Of a DNA stretch of 13,269 bases, positions 1 through 7,625 are shown piece after piece. Origin of the DNA: JBBSIG01 sp038232215 (GTDB lineage Bacteria > Actinomycetota > Thermoleophilia > Gaiellales > Gaiellaceae); assembly GCA_038232215.1 (NCBI GenBank), contig JBBSIG010000055.1:1-13269 (forward strand), read 5' to 3'. The position numbers were made by a program, and so were the translations under genes. The notes beneath the pieces were generated by a model. The model was not told where the DNA came from and did not search any database. It worked only from the letters and a program-made list of their open reading frames with translations. How positions within the stretch are numbered: position 1 is the stretch's first letter; each line of letters starts with the position of its first letter.

Positions 1-750
1 CGCGTTCTCGATGAAGTTCGCGTGCCGCGGGGAGATCCTGGCCCCGCCGATCCGATGGCCCTTCAGGCCGCACGCCTCCAGCAGCCTGCCCGCCGAGAGC
101 TCGTGGGCGGGGTTCTTGAACACGCTCCCGAAGGTTCGCCGGTTGGTGGGCTGCGCCGCCTCCCGCCTCGCCTGGAGCTCGGCCACCGTCTCCCTGATCT
201 CGTCGATCGGCCGCGGCCGGAGCCGGTACTCGACCAGAGCGACGACCTCGCCGCGCCGCAGGCTCGAGCGCCGGTAGCTCAGGCCGAGCTCCGCCGGTGT
301 GCGCCAGCCGACGCCGTCGCGGTCGACGACGAGCGCGCGCTCGAGGATTCCGGCCCAGTCGCCGCCGTAGGCACCGGCGTTCATCCAGACCCCCCCACCC
401 GCCGTGCCGGGGATCGCGCAGGCGAACTCGAAGCCGCCGAGCCCGGCCGCCCGAGCGCGGTGCAGGCAGACCGCGTTCGTCGCGCCCCCACCGGCGACCA
501 GCCGCTCGCCACGAGCCTCGGCGCGTGCCAGCTCCCCTGTCAGCCTCAGCACCAGCGCCTCGACGCCCTCGTCGGCGACGAGCAGGTTGGATCCGAGGCC
601 GATCACGGCGACCTCGAGCCGCTGCCGTCCCGCCCAGGCGACGGCTTCGTGGAGCTGCTCGAGCGTCTCGGGGCGCGCGAAGGCGCGCGCGGGCCCACCC
701 GTACCGAGCGTCGTGAAACGGGCGAGCGAGACGCCTTCCTCGATCGTCAC
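1..750 (-). CDS. murB: UDP-N-acetylenolpyruvoylglucosamine reductase MurB (3' end cut by the window edge)
   Basis: MurB is the FAD- and NADPH-dependent enzyme that reduces UDP-GlcNAc-enolpyruvate to UDP-MurNAc in the cytoplasm. The 250 codons visible show an FAD-binding first half with GTGGPA (16-21) and GLGSNLLVAD (51-60), then IPGTAGGGVWMNAGAYGGD (113-131), SYRRSS (158-163), and GSVFKNP (208-214), whose Ser209 matches the catalytic proton-donating serine of the family. AGRLLEACGLKG and GGARISPRHANFIEN follow, so only roughly the last 40-60 residues should be missing beyond position 1. The GTG start at 748-750 overlaps the murC stop by 4 nt (GTGA). A GGAG ribosome-binding site (759-762) lies 8 nt upstream, which supports this start and translational coupling to murC. 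Identity is secure; only the C-terminus is unseen. Confidence 0.96.
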   Translation of the reverse strand, partial: MTIEEGVSLARFTTLGTGGPARAFARPETLEQLHEAVAWAGRQRLEVAVIGLGSNLLVADEGVEALVLRLTGELARAEARGERLVAGGGATNAVCLHRARAAGLGGFEFACAIPGTAGGGVWMNAGAYGGDWAGILERALVVDRDGVGWRTPAELGLSYRRSSLRRGEVVALVEYRLRPRPIDEIRETVAELQARREAAQPTNRRTFGSVFKNPAHELSAGRLLEACGLKGHRIGGARISPRHANFIENA

Positions 751-1955
751 GCGAGCAGCTCCAGCAGAAGAGGTCCGGCGCGCTCGACGTCGCCCGCGCC
801 GACCGTCAGCGCCAGGTCGCCGGCCCTGGCTCGCCGGGCCACGAAGCGAGCCGCCTCCTCGAGCTCGGGCAGCCAGCCGACCGTCATGCCGGGGCGATGC
901 TCGGCGACCGCGTCCACGACGAGCTTGCCCGTGACGCCGGCGAGGGGGCGCTCGCGCGCCGCGTAGATCTCCGTGACGCAGACAACGTCGGCGGCCGCGA
1001 GCGCGGAGCCGAGCTCCTCGGCTAGGTGCCGCGTGCGCGAGTAAAGGTGCGGCTGGAAGAGAGCGAGCACCCGACCGGTCGCCAGCTCACGAGCGGTCGC
1101 GAGGACGGCAGCCAGCGCCGTCGGGTGGTGGGCGTAGTCGTCGTACACGCTGACGCCCCTCGCCTCGCCCACGAGCTGCAGGCGGCGCGCGACGCCGCGA
1201 AACTCGGCGAGCACCGGAATCGCCTCCTCGCGGCTCACGCCGAGCAGCTCGAGCGTGGCGAGCGCCGTCGCGGCATTCCGGCGGTTGTGCTCTCCGGGAA
1301 CCGCCAGCTCGACGCCGACCGGCTCGAGCCGGTCGCCGCGGACGACCTCGGGCACGCTCGCGAGCCACTGCTCGAACAGCGCCTCGAGCTCCGCGAGCGA
1401 GCCGAACTCGGCGTGGTGGTCGAGCTCGACGTTCGTCACGGCGGCGACCTGCGGGCGGAGCGACGCGATCGTGCGGTCCGACTCGTCGCCCTCGACGACG
1501 AGCCAGCCGCGGCCCGCCCGCGCGTTGCCCCCGAGCTGCGGAATCTCGCCGCCGATCGCGAAGGCCGGGTCGCGCCCGAGGCGCTCGAGGCAGAAGGCGA
1601 TCATCGCCGCGGTCGTCGTCTTTCCGTGCGCGCCCGCGACGACGACCGTCGGGCGCAGCGAGACGAGCTCCGTCAGCAGCTCGGCTCGCGTGGTCCCGGC
1701 GATCTGGCCTGCGTACGCGCTCGAGACAACCACCTCCCAGCCCTCCGGCGCCCACGGCTTCGGGCCGATCTCGATCGACACTCCCGCCAGTTGGCTCGCG
1801 TAGGGCGTCTCGGTGCGGTCCCAGCCCCCCACCTCGGCTCCCCACGCACGGGCGAGCTGCGCGTAGGCCGAGAGGCCCGCTCCGCCGATGCCGACGAACC
1901 ACAGCCGGCGCCCGCGAAGGGTCTCGCCGCCGCTCGGTTCAGCCTGCGGCGGCAA
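747..1955 (-). CDS. murC: UDP-N-acetylmuramate--L-alanine ligase MurC, short form
   Basis: MurC is the cytoplasmic ATP-dependent ligase that adds L-Ala to UDP-MurNAc, the first stem-peptide residue. Visible motifs are the Rossmann glycine loop VGIGGAGLSA (21-30), the ATP P-loop AGAHGKTTTA (108-117), EGDESD (155-160), TNVELDHH (174-181), PGEHNRRNA (220-228), YDDYAHHPT (271-279) and FQPHLYSRT (300-308). At 402 residues it is clearly shorter than the roughly 450-490 usual for MurC. The missing part lies between DHH and PGEHN, about 40 residues here against about 95 in E. coli MurC, so part of the central domain is reduced. The start is TTG (1953-1955). No ATG or GTG lies between it and the glycine loop, and AGGAG (1966-1970) sits 10 nt upstream. 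It overlaps murG by 17 nt and murB by 4 nt. Confidence 0.95.
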   Translation of the reverse strand: MPPQAEPSGGETLRGRRLWFVGIGGAGLSAYAQLARAWGAEVGGWDRTETPYASQLAGVSIEIGPKPWAPEGWEVVVSSAYAGQIAGTTRAELLTELVSLRPTVVVAGAHGKTTTAAMIAFCLERLGRDPAFAIGGEIPQLGGNARAGRGWLVVEGDESDRTIASLRPQVAAVTNVELDHHAEFGSLAELEALFEQWLASVPEVVRGDRLEPVGVELAVPGEHNRRNAATALATLELLGVSREEAIPVLAEFRGVARRLQLVGEARGVSVYDDYAHHPTALAAVLATARELATGRVLALFQPHLYSRTRHLAEELGSALAAADVVCVTEIYAARERPLAGVTGKLVVDAVAEHRPGMTVGWLPELEEAARFVARRARAGDLALTVGAGDVERAGPLLLELLA

Positions 1956-3018
1956 GGGCGAGCAGCTCCTCGGCGATCCGCTCGGCGGCTCCCGGCCGGG
2001 CCGCCGAGGCCATCGCCGCCCCCATGGCGGCCAGCCGATCCGGGTCGGCGAGCAACGTGCTCACGAGGGCAGGGACCGTCTCCAGCTCCGACTCGGGTAC
2101 GACGACCGCGCCCCCGGCCTGCTCGAAGAAGCGGGCGTTCTTCGTCTGGTGGTCGCCCGTGGCATGGGGATAGGGAACGAGGATCGCGGGGCGACCCGCA
2201 GCCGCGATCTCCCACACCGAGCCACCCGCGCGCGCGAGGATCAGATCGGAGGCCGACAGGGCCGCCCCGAACTCCTCCGTCGCCGGGAGCAGGCGGTAGT
2301 CGGCACGCGTCACGCGAGCTCGCAGCTCCGCGTAGTCGCGCTCACCGGAAAGATGGAGAACGGCCGCACCGGCGGAGCCGAAGCGTCGGATCGCGAGCTC
2401 GTTGAGGCTGTGGGCGCCCGCGAGGGCGCCGAAAACGCCCAGCACCGGGCCCTCCGGCGGGAGCCCGAAGAGCGCGCGAGCCCGATCGCGCGGCACAGGT
2501 CGCGAGCGGGCCGGCAGTGGCCGCCCGGCAACCGAGTACTTCGACGCCGAGCGGTCCTCGAGCTCGTACGCGAGAAAGACGCGGCGCGCGAACGGGGCGG
2601 CAAGCCGGTTTGCGAGGCCGAGGCGCGCGTCCGCCTCCAGCAGCGCCGCCGGGATCCGCCGGGTCGCCGCGGCCAGCACCATCGGCCCGGCCACGTAGCC
2701 GCCGCCGCCGAGGACGATGTCCGGCCGCCTCCTCTCGAGTATGCGACGGCACGCGAGCGGGGCCCTCGCGGCGAGGAGCAGGGCGCGCGCGAGCGCGGCA
2801 CCCGGCCGCCGGGGAAAGCCCGAGATACGGAAGGCGTCGAAGGGAAAGCCCGCCTCAGGAACGAGCTGCGCCTCGACCCGATCCGGCGAGCCGGCGAACG
2901 TCACCCGCGCGCCGCGGTCGCGCAGCGCCTCCGCGACTGCGAGCGACGGCAGGACGTGGCCCGCCGTCCCGCCGGCTGCGATCAGGCACGCTGGCTGTCC
3001 GTCGTGCTGCATGTCCAC
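1939..3018 (-). CDS. murG: UDP-GlcNAc:lipid I N-acetylglucosaminyltransferase MurG (divergent motifs)
   Basis: MurG is a membrane-associated GT28 transferase that adds GlcNAc to lipid I to make lipid II. The 359 residues have the two-Rossmann layout: first glycine loop AAGGTAGHVLP (14-24), VLGGGGYVAGP (102-112), second loop region FGALAGAHSLN (196-206), and the donor-site stretch ARAGGSVWEIAAAGRPAILV (262-281) followed by GDHQTKNA (288-295). Three signatures differ from the textbook forms: GGTAGH for GGTGGH, GALAGAH for GGSxGA, and LEADARLGLANR (127-138) where many MurGs have HEQNxxxGxxN. The fold and donor motif still make the call firm. The start is GTG at 3016-3018 or ATG at 3010-3012; neither has a convincing ribosome-binding site. 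Both lie inside ftsW, so translation probably depends on ribosomes already reading ftsW. Confidence 0.94.
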   Translation of the reverse strand: MDMQHDGQPACLIAAGGTAGHVLPSLAVAEALRDRGARVTFAGSPDRVEAQLVPEAGFPFDAFRISGFPRRPGAALARALLLAARAPLACRRILERRRPDIVLGGGGYVAGPMVLAAATRRIPAALLEADARLGLANRLAAPFARRVFLAYELEDRSASKYSVAGRPLPARSRPVPRDRARALFGLPPEGPVLGVFGALAGAHSLNELAIRRFGSAGAAVLHLSGERDYAELRARVTRADYRLLPATEEFGAALSASDLILARAGGSVWEIAAAGRPAILVPYPHATGDHQTKNARFFEQAGGAVVVPESELETVPALVSTLLADPDRLAAMGAAMASAARPGAAERIAEELLALAAAG

Positions 3019-4087
3019 CGGCGATGTTAAGGAGGATGCCGACGGACAGGAGCTCGACCACGAGGCTCGAGCCGCCGTAGGAGACGAACGGCAGCGGAAT
3101 CCCCGTCAGCGGCGCCAGGCCGAGCACGGCCGCGAGATTGATGGTCGCCTGACCGCACACGAGGGCGGTGAGCCCCGCCGCGAGCCGCTTGCCGAACGGG
3201 TCGCGGCAGCGGAGCGCGACGCGCAGGCCCGCGTAGGCGAAGGCGGCGTAGGCCGCGATCACGGCGATCGCGCCCACGAGGCCGAGCTCCTCGCCGACGA
3301 CGGCGAAGATCATGTCGGTGTGCGCCTCGGGCAGGTAGAAGATCTTCTGCACGCCCTGGCCGAGACCGACGCCGAAGAAGCCCCCCGAGCCGAGCCCGAT
3401 CGCAGCCTGGACGGTCTGGAAGCCGGCGCCCTGCGCGTCGTTCCAGGGATCGAGGAAGCTGAAGATCCGCGCTCGCCGATACGGCTCGACCCAGATCGCT
3501 GCGAGACCGAGCGCGACGGTGATCGCCATGGCGAACGAGAGCGTTCGGATCGGCGTGCCCGCGATCAGGAGCATCGCTCCGATCATCACGACGAGCGCGA
3601 TCGAGGTTCCGAGATCCGGCTCGACGAGGATGAGCGCACAGAAGAGACCGGTCAGGAGACCGACCGGGCGGGCGAGCTGACCGAGCGATCGCGGCTTGTG
3701 GCGGGCCAGGTACGCCGCGGCCCAGAGAGCGAGCGAGAGCTTCGCGAGCTCCGAGGGCTGGAACGCGGCCGGCCCGACCGAGATCCAGCGCCGGGCACCG
3801 TTCACCTGCGTGCCGAGCACGAGGACCGCCGTGCAGAGGACGAGGCTCACGAGCACGAAGGCCGGGGCGAGCGTGCGCAGCCGACGATAGTCGACCTGTG
3901 AGGCGCCGATCAGCAGCGCGAGCCCGAGCACGGCGTACGTGCACTGGCGCACGAGGTACGACATCGGGTCGCCGTTCCCGATCGCCGCCGATGCCGAGGT
4001 CGCGCTGTAGACCATTACGAGCCCGAACGCCGTCAGCCCGAGCGTGACGAGGATGAGCAGGTGGGTCTCGAGGCGCCCACCCCTCAT
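2855..4087 (-). CDS. ftsW: Lipid II polymerase / divisome protein FtsW with an Arg-rich C-terminal tail
   Basis: FtsW is the SEDS-family peptidoglycan glycosyltransferase that polymerises lipid II at the division septum with FtsI. The 410-residue protein is rich in hydrophobic membrane segments. It shows family motifs: GLVMVYSAT (22-30), NGARRWI (96-102), FQPSELAKL (109-117), LVEPDLGTS (154-162), the extracellular-loop motif YLPEAHTDMIFAVVGEELG (251-269), and LPFVSYGGSSL (332-342). The family core ends near NIAGG (354-358). About 52 further residues are Arg/Ala/Gly-rich, unlike the rest, and are read out of frame with the start of murG, giving a 164-nt overlap. FtsW rather than RodA is favoured by its place between murD and murG. 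The ATG start (4085-4087) overlaps the murD stop as ATGA. Confidence 0.95.
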   Translation of the reverse strand: MRGGRLETHLLILVTLGLTAFGLVMVYSATSASAAIGNGDPMSYLVRQCTYAVLGLALLIGASQVDYRRLRTLAPAFVLVSLVLCTAVLVLGTQVNGARRWISVGPAAFQPSELAKLSLALWAAAYLARHKPRSLGQLARPVGLLTGLFCALILVEPDLGTSIALVVMIGAMLLIAGTPIRTLSFAMAITVALGLAAIWVEPYRRARIFSFLDPWNDAQGAGFQTVQAAIGLGSGGFFGVGLGQGVQKIFYLPEAHTDMIFAVVGEELGLVGAIAVIAAYAAFAYAGLRVALRCRDPFGKRLAAGLTALVCGQATINLAAVLGLAPLTGIPLPFVSYGGSSLVVELLSVGILLNIAGGHAARRTASVPDRSRRDGGPRPAVARSRGGAARPRRAGDVRRLAGSGRGAARS

Positions 4088-5340
4088 CTCGGCAGCTCGC
4101 CGACAAGGCGCCGAAACGTGTCCCCGCGTTCCTCGAAGTCACGGAACTGGTCGTAGCTCGCGCAGGCCGGAGACAGGAGGACGACCTCGCCCGGCCGGGC
4201 GAGCGCGGCGGCGCTGCGAACGGCTGCTGTGAGCTCACCGTCCCGCTGGTAGCGGACTCCGGCCGCGTCGAGAGCCGTCGCGAGCGCGTCCGTCGCCTCG
4301 CCGATCAGGTGGACGGAGCGAACGTTCGGCCCCAGCAGCGCGGCCAGGGAGCCGAAGTCCTCCCCCTTGAGCGACCCGCCGAGGACGAGGTGCAGGCCGT
4401 CGTCCGCGTAGGTGAGGAGCGCCGGCCGGGCGGCGGCGACGTTCGTCGCCTTCGAGTCGTTGACGTAGCGGACTCCCCGTCTCTCGGCGACGAGCTCGAG
4501 CCGGTGCGAGACGCCCTGGAACTCGCGCAGGCCCCGGGCGATCGCGGCGTCGCCGATCCCGGCCGACCGCGCGGCCGCAGTCGCCGCCGCGGCGTTCGCC
4601 CGATTGTGCGGGCCGGGCAGCAGCGGCTCCGCGGGCAGGGCGTCGTCGGGCGAGAACTCGACTCGCCTCCCGTCCCCGGGCACGTCGCCGAACCCGCGGG
4701 GCACGATCGCGACGTCGCCCTCCTCCTGATTCTCGAACACGCGGAGCTTCGCCTCGCGGTACGCGGCGAGATCGCCGTGCCGGTCGAGATGGTCGGGCTC
4801 GACGTTCAGCAGCACGGCGACACGCGGCCGGAGCGTCTCGACGTCCTCCAGCTGGAAGCTCGAGAGCTCGCACACGATCCAGGTGTCCGCGGAGATCTCT
4901 CCGACGAGCGCGGTCAGCGGCCTCCCCACGTTCCCCGCCACGGCGACCGCCCGGCCGGCGCGCAGGAACATGACCCCGAGCAGCTCGCTCGTCGTCGTCT
5001 TGCCGTTCGTCCCGGTCACGCCGAGCAGCGGATTCGCGAGCAGGCGGGCGCCGAGCTCGACCTCGCTCCAGACCGGGAGCCCGCGCCCGCGGGCCGCGGT
5101 CACGAGCGGCGCGTCTCCCGGCACGCCGGGGCTCTTGACGACGAGGTCAGCGGTGTCGAGCAGCGAGTCGTCCTCCCTTCCGAGCCGGACTTCGACGCCC
5201 AGCTCGGCAAGCCTGCCCGCGTCGGCCTCTGCCGAGCGGTCGCACGCCGTGACCCGCACGCCGCTCCGCGCGAGCGCCGTCGCCGCGGCGTGACCCGAGC
5301 GCGCGAGCCCGATCACGAGCACCCGCGCCGGCAGGCTCAT
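4084..5340 (-). CDS. murD: UDP-N-acetylmuramoyl-L-alanine--D-glutamate ligase MurD
   Basis: MurD is the cytoplasmic ATP-dependent ligase that adds D-Glu to UDP-MurNAc-L-Ala. The 418 residues show an N-terminal Rossmann domain beginning VLVIGLARSGHA (7-18) and VKSPGVPGD (68-76). They are followed by the P-loop GVTGTNGKTTT (107-117), GNVGRPL (136-142), CELSSFQLE (157-165), NVEPDHLDRH (179-188) with the downstream lysine (EAKLR, K198) that is carbamylated in Mur ligases, then GPHNRANA and YVNDSKATN. The open frame extends 33 codons upstream to 5439, but that stretch is inside mraY, is Arg-rich and precedes the Rossmann strand. The ATG at 5338-5340 overlaps the mraY stop as ATGA and gives a normal N-terminus. 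Length is normal for MurD. Confidence 0.97.
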   Translation of the reverse strand: MSLPARVLVIGLARSGHAAATALARSGVRVTACDRSAEADAGRLAELGVEVRLGREDDSLLDTADLVVKSPGVPGDAPLVTAARGRGLPVWSEVELGARLLANPLLGVTGTNGKTTTSELLGVMFLRAGRAVAVAGNVGRPLTALVGEISADTWIVCELSSFQLEDVETLRPRVAVLLNVEPDHLDRHGDLAAYREAKLRVFENQEEGDVAIVPRGFGDVPGDGRRVEFSPDDALPAEPLLPGPHNRANAAAATAAARSAGIGDAAIARGLREFQGVSHRLELVAERRGVRYVNDSKATNVAAARPALLTYADDGLHLVLGGSLKGEDFGSLAALLGPNVRSVHLIGEATDALATALDAAGVRYQRDGELTAAVRSAAALARPGEVVLLSPACASYDQFRDFEERGDTFRRLVGELPR

Positions 5341-6344
5341 CGGAACTTGAGCGCGTACCGGTAGTAGAGAGCGAAGCCGACCGCGCACAGGATCGCGCAG
5401 ACGATCCAGAAGCGCACCATGATCTTCGTCTCGGACCACGCCTTCATCTCGAAGTGGTGGTGGATCGGCGCCATCAGGAACACACGCCGACCGAGGTACT
5501 TGAACGAGAAGACCTGGATCATCACGGAGAGCGCCTCGACGACGAAGATGCCCCCGATCAGCAGGAGCAGGAAGACCGTGTTCGTCATGATCGCGAAGCC
5601 GGCGAGCGCTCCCCCGAGCGCCATCGACCCCGTGTCTCCCATGATGACCTCAGCCGGGAAGGCGTTGTACCAGAGAAAGCCGATCGTGCCGCCGATCAGC
5701 GCGGCGCCGAGAATGGAGAGGTCCAGCTTGTCCACGTCGCGGAGGCCTGGCTCGGTGCTCGACCGGATGAACGCGATGACGTTGATCGACGTGAACGTGA
5801 AGACGGCGATGATGCCGGTGCCGGCGGCGAGCCCGTCGACGCCGTCGGCGAGATTGACCGCGTTCGCGAAGCCGGCGATCACGAGGAACAGCAGGCCGTA
5901 CCAGGCCCACGAGAGCTCGAGGCTGCCGATCGCGGGGATGTAGACCGCCGTCTTCATCCCGCGGTGGTCGGCCACGAGCGCGACGCCGACCGTGATCCCC
6001 GCGAGCAGGATCAGCTTCCAGCGGCCGGAGAGTCCGAGCGACCTGCGATGGCGCAGCTTGATGAAGTCGTCCGCGAAGCCGATCGCCCCGCACGCGAGCA
6101 TCACGAACAGCACGGTCAGGCCCGGCGTTCCGAAGCGGCTGAGCAGCAGAAAGGCAGTGGCCGCGGAGACGAGCATCAGCAGTCCGCCCATCGTCGGCGT
6201 GCCCTGCTTGGTCAGGTGCCGCGCGGGCCCGTCCTCGCGGATGGGCTGGCCGAACTCGTTGCGCCGCAGGAACTCGATGAACTTCGGGCCCACGACGATA
6301 GAGATCACCATCGCCACGACCCCGGCTATCAGGACGCGTGTCAT
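5337..6344 (-). CDS. mraY: Phospho-N-acetylmuramoyl-pentapeptide transferase MraY
   Basis: MraY is an integral membrane enzyme that transfers phospho-MurNAc-pentapeptide from UDP to undecaprenyl phosphate, giving lipid I. The 335-residue protein has many hydrophobic helices and the full set of signatures: KQGTPTMGGL (46-55), GFADDFIKL (89-97) with the Asp-Asp pair 92-93, NAVNLADGVDGLAAG (161-175), IMGDTGSMALGGALAG (234-249) and the histidine loop MAPIHHHFE (291-299). This matches polyprenyl-phosphate hexose-1-phosphate transferases of MraY type rather than WecA. The ATG start (6342-6344) directly follows the murF TAG stop with no intervening base. A GGAGG sits 14 nt upstream, rather far for a ribosome-binding site, so coupling to murF is likely. 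The stop overlaps the murD start as ATGA. Confidence 0.98.
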   Translation of the reverse strand: MTRVLIAGVVAMVISIVVGPKFIEFLRRNEFGQPIREDGPARHLTKQGTPTMGGLLMLVSAATAFLLLSRFGTPGLTVLFVMLACGAIGFADDFIKLRHRRSLGLSGRWKLILLAGITVGVALVADHRGMKTAVYIPAIGSLELSWAWYGLLFLVIAGFANAVNLADGVDGLAAGTGIIAVFTFTSINVIAFIRSSTEPGLRDVDKLDLSILGAALIGGTIGFLWYNAFPAEVIMGDTGSMALGGALAGFAIMTNTVFLLLLIGGIFVVEALSVMIQVFSFKYLGRRVFLMAPIHHHFEMKAWSETKIMVRFWIVCAILCAVGFALYYRYALKFR

Positions 6345-7625
6345 CTACGCGACGAGCGCCTCCGCGACGGCGTCGAGACCCATCGCGCGCGATCCCTTGA
6401 CGAGGACGACGTCGCCCGGCTCGACGAGCGACGGAAGCAGCGCCAGGGCCTCGTCGAGCGCCGGGACCCACGTCGCGCGTCGAGACGGAGAGGCGCCCTC
6501 GACGTAGTGCGCCGCGAGCGAGCCGACCGCCACCAGGAGATCCACGTCCGCGGCTGCGCCGATCTCGCGATGGTAGGCGGGCGCGCCGGGCCCGAGCTCG
6601 GTCATGTCGCCGAGCACGGCGACCGTGCGACGCCCGTCCGCGCGCGCGGCGAGCGTCGCGAGCGCCGCGCGCATCGAGATCGGATTGGCGTTGTAGGAAT
6701 CGTTGATCAGGAGACCTCCGCCCGCGAGCTCGACCTCCTCCCCGCGCCAGCGCGAGAGCTCGACCTCGATCCGCCTAGGCAGCGGGAGCCCCAGCGCGTC
6801 GGCCGCCACGACGGCGGCGAGCGCGTTCTCCGCCTGATGGCGTACCGTCAGGCTCAGCTCGACGGTTACCCTCCGGCCGGCCAGTGCGAGCACGAGCGTC
6901 GCGCCGCGGTCCGAGGCGTCGGCCGACTCGAGCGTGTACTCGCCGCCGGGCCCGAAGCGCCGCACCTCGACGTCGCCGCGCCCCAGGTACGGCTCCAGCT
7001 CGGGCACCCCCGAAGGCACCACCGCGATCCCACCCCGGGGGAGCGCATCGATCAGCTCACCCTTCGCGCGCGCGACCCCGGCCAGCGAGCCGAGCACCTC
7101 CAGGTGCACCGGCCCGATCGTCGTCACGACCCCGAGCTCCGGCCGGGCGAAAGCGGCGAGGGCGGCGATCTGACCGAGCCCGCGGGTACCCAGCTCGAGG
7201 ATGCAGATCTCGGTGTCCGGCTCCAGGCGGCAGAGCGTCAGCGGCACGCCGAGCTCGTTGTTGAAGCTGTGCTCGGCCGCGACGACGCGCGCGCTCGAGC
7301 GGCAGACCGCCGCGAGGATGTCCTTCGTCGACGTCTTGCCCATCGAGCCCGTGATGCCGACGACTCGTGCGGCACTCCGGTCGCGGACGGCGCCGCCGAG
7401 GGCCGCGAGGGCGGCAGGCGGTTCGTCGGGCACGAGCGCGGCCGCCGCGCCCAGGGCGAGCGCCTCGGCCGCAAACGCCGCTCCCGCCCCGACCGCGACG
7501 AACAGATCGCCGGGCCGGATCCGACGCGAGTCGATCTGGACTCCCGTGATGCTCTCGGCGTCCGGGGCGCGGGTGAGCGAGCCGGGGCACAAATCCGCGA
7601 CTGCGTCGAGATCGAGCGGGATCAC
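6345..7625 (-). CDS. murF: UDP-N-acetylmuramoyl-tripeptide--D-alanyl-D-alanine ligase MurF
   Basis: MurF is the cytoplasmic ATP-dependent ligase that adds D-Ala-D-Ala to UDP-MurNAc-tripeptide, completing the pentapeptide precursor. In the 426 residues are IDSRRIRPGDLFVAV (31-45), the P-loop GITGSMGKTSTKD (90-102), HSFNNELGVPLT (119-130), LELGTRGLGQI (143-153), RHQAENALAA (262-271) and the very typical INDSYNANPISM (307-318). The N-terminal substrate domain is short: after GDLFVAV the usual segment with DGHDFV is missing and the chain goes straight to AFAAEALALGAAA. The GTG start (7623-7625) overlaps the murE stop as GTGA. No strong ribosome-binding site is visible, which agrees with coupled translation. 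The stop TAG abuts the mraY ATG. Confidence 0.96.
   Translation of the reverse strand: MIPLDLDAVADLCPGSLTRAPDAESITGVQIDSRRIRPGDLFVAVGAGAAFAAEALALGAAAALVPDEPPAALAALGGAVRDRSAARVVGITGSMGKTSTKDILAAVCRSSARVVAAEHSFNNELGVPLTLCRLEPDTEICILELGTRGLGQIAALAAFARPELGVVTTIGPVHLEVLGSLAGVARAKGELIDALPRGGIAVVPSGVPELEPYLGRGDVEVRRFGPGGEYTLESADASDRGATLVLALAGRRVTVELSLTVRHQAENALAAVVAADALGLPLPRRIEVELSRWRGEEVELAGGGLLINDSYNANPISMRAALATLAARADGRRTVAVLGDMTELGPGAPAYHREIGAAADVDLLVAVGSLAAHYVEGASPSRRATWVPALDEALALLPSLVEPGDVVLVKGSRAMGLDAVAEALVA

Noticed and set aside
747..1955. MurC as a frameshifted pseudogene because of its short length
   Set aside because: The frame is continuous and every catalytic motif is in order on both sides of the shortened segment.
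3027..3038. A perfect-looking AAGGAGG followed directly by ATG on the plus strand
   Set aside because: There is no spacer between the motif and the ATG, the frame is short and Arg-rich, and the sequence is the complement of the conserved FtsW end (GILLNIAG).
5341..5439. N-terminal extension of murD by 33 codons
   Set aside because: It lies inside mraY, is Arg-rich, and the ATGA junction at 5337-5340 gives the normal MurD N-terminus.
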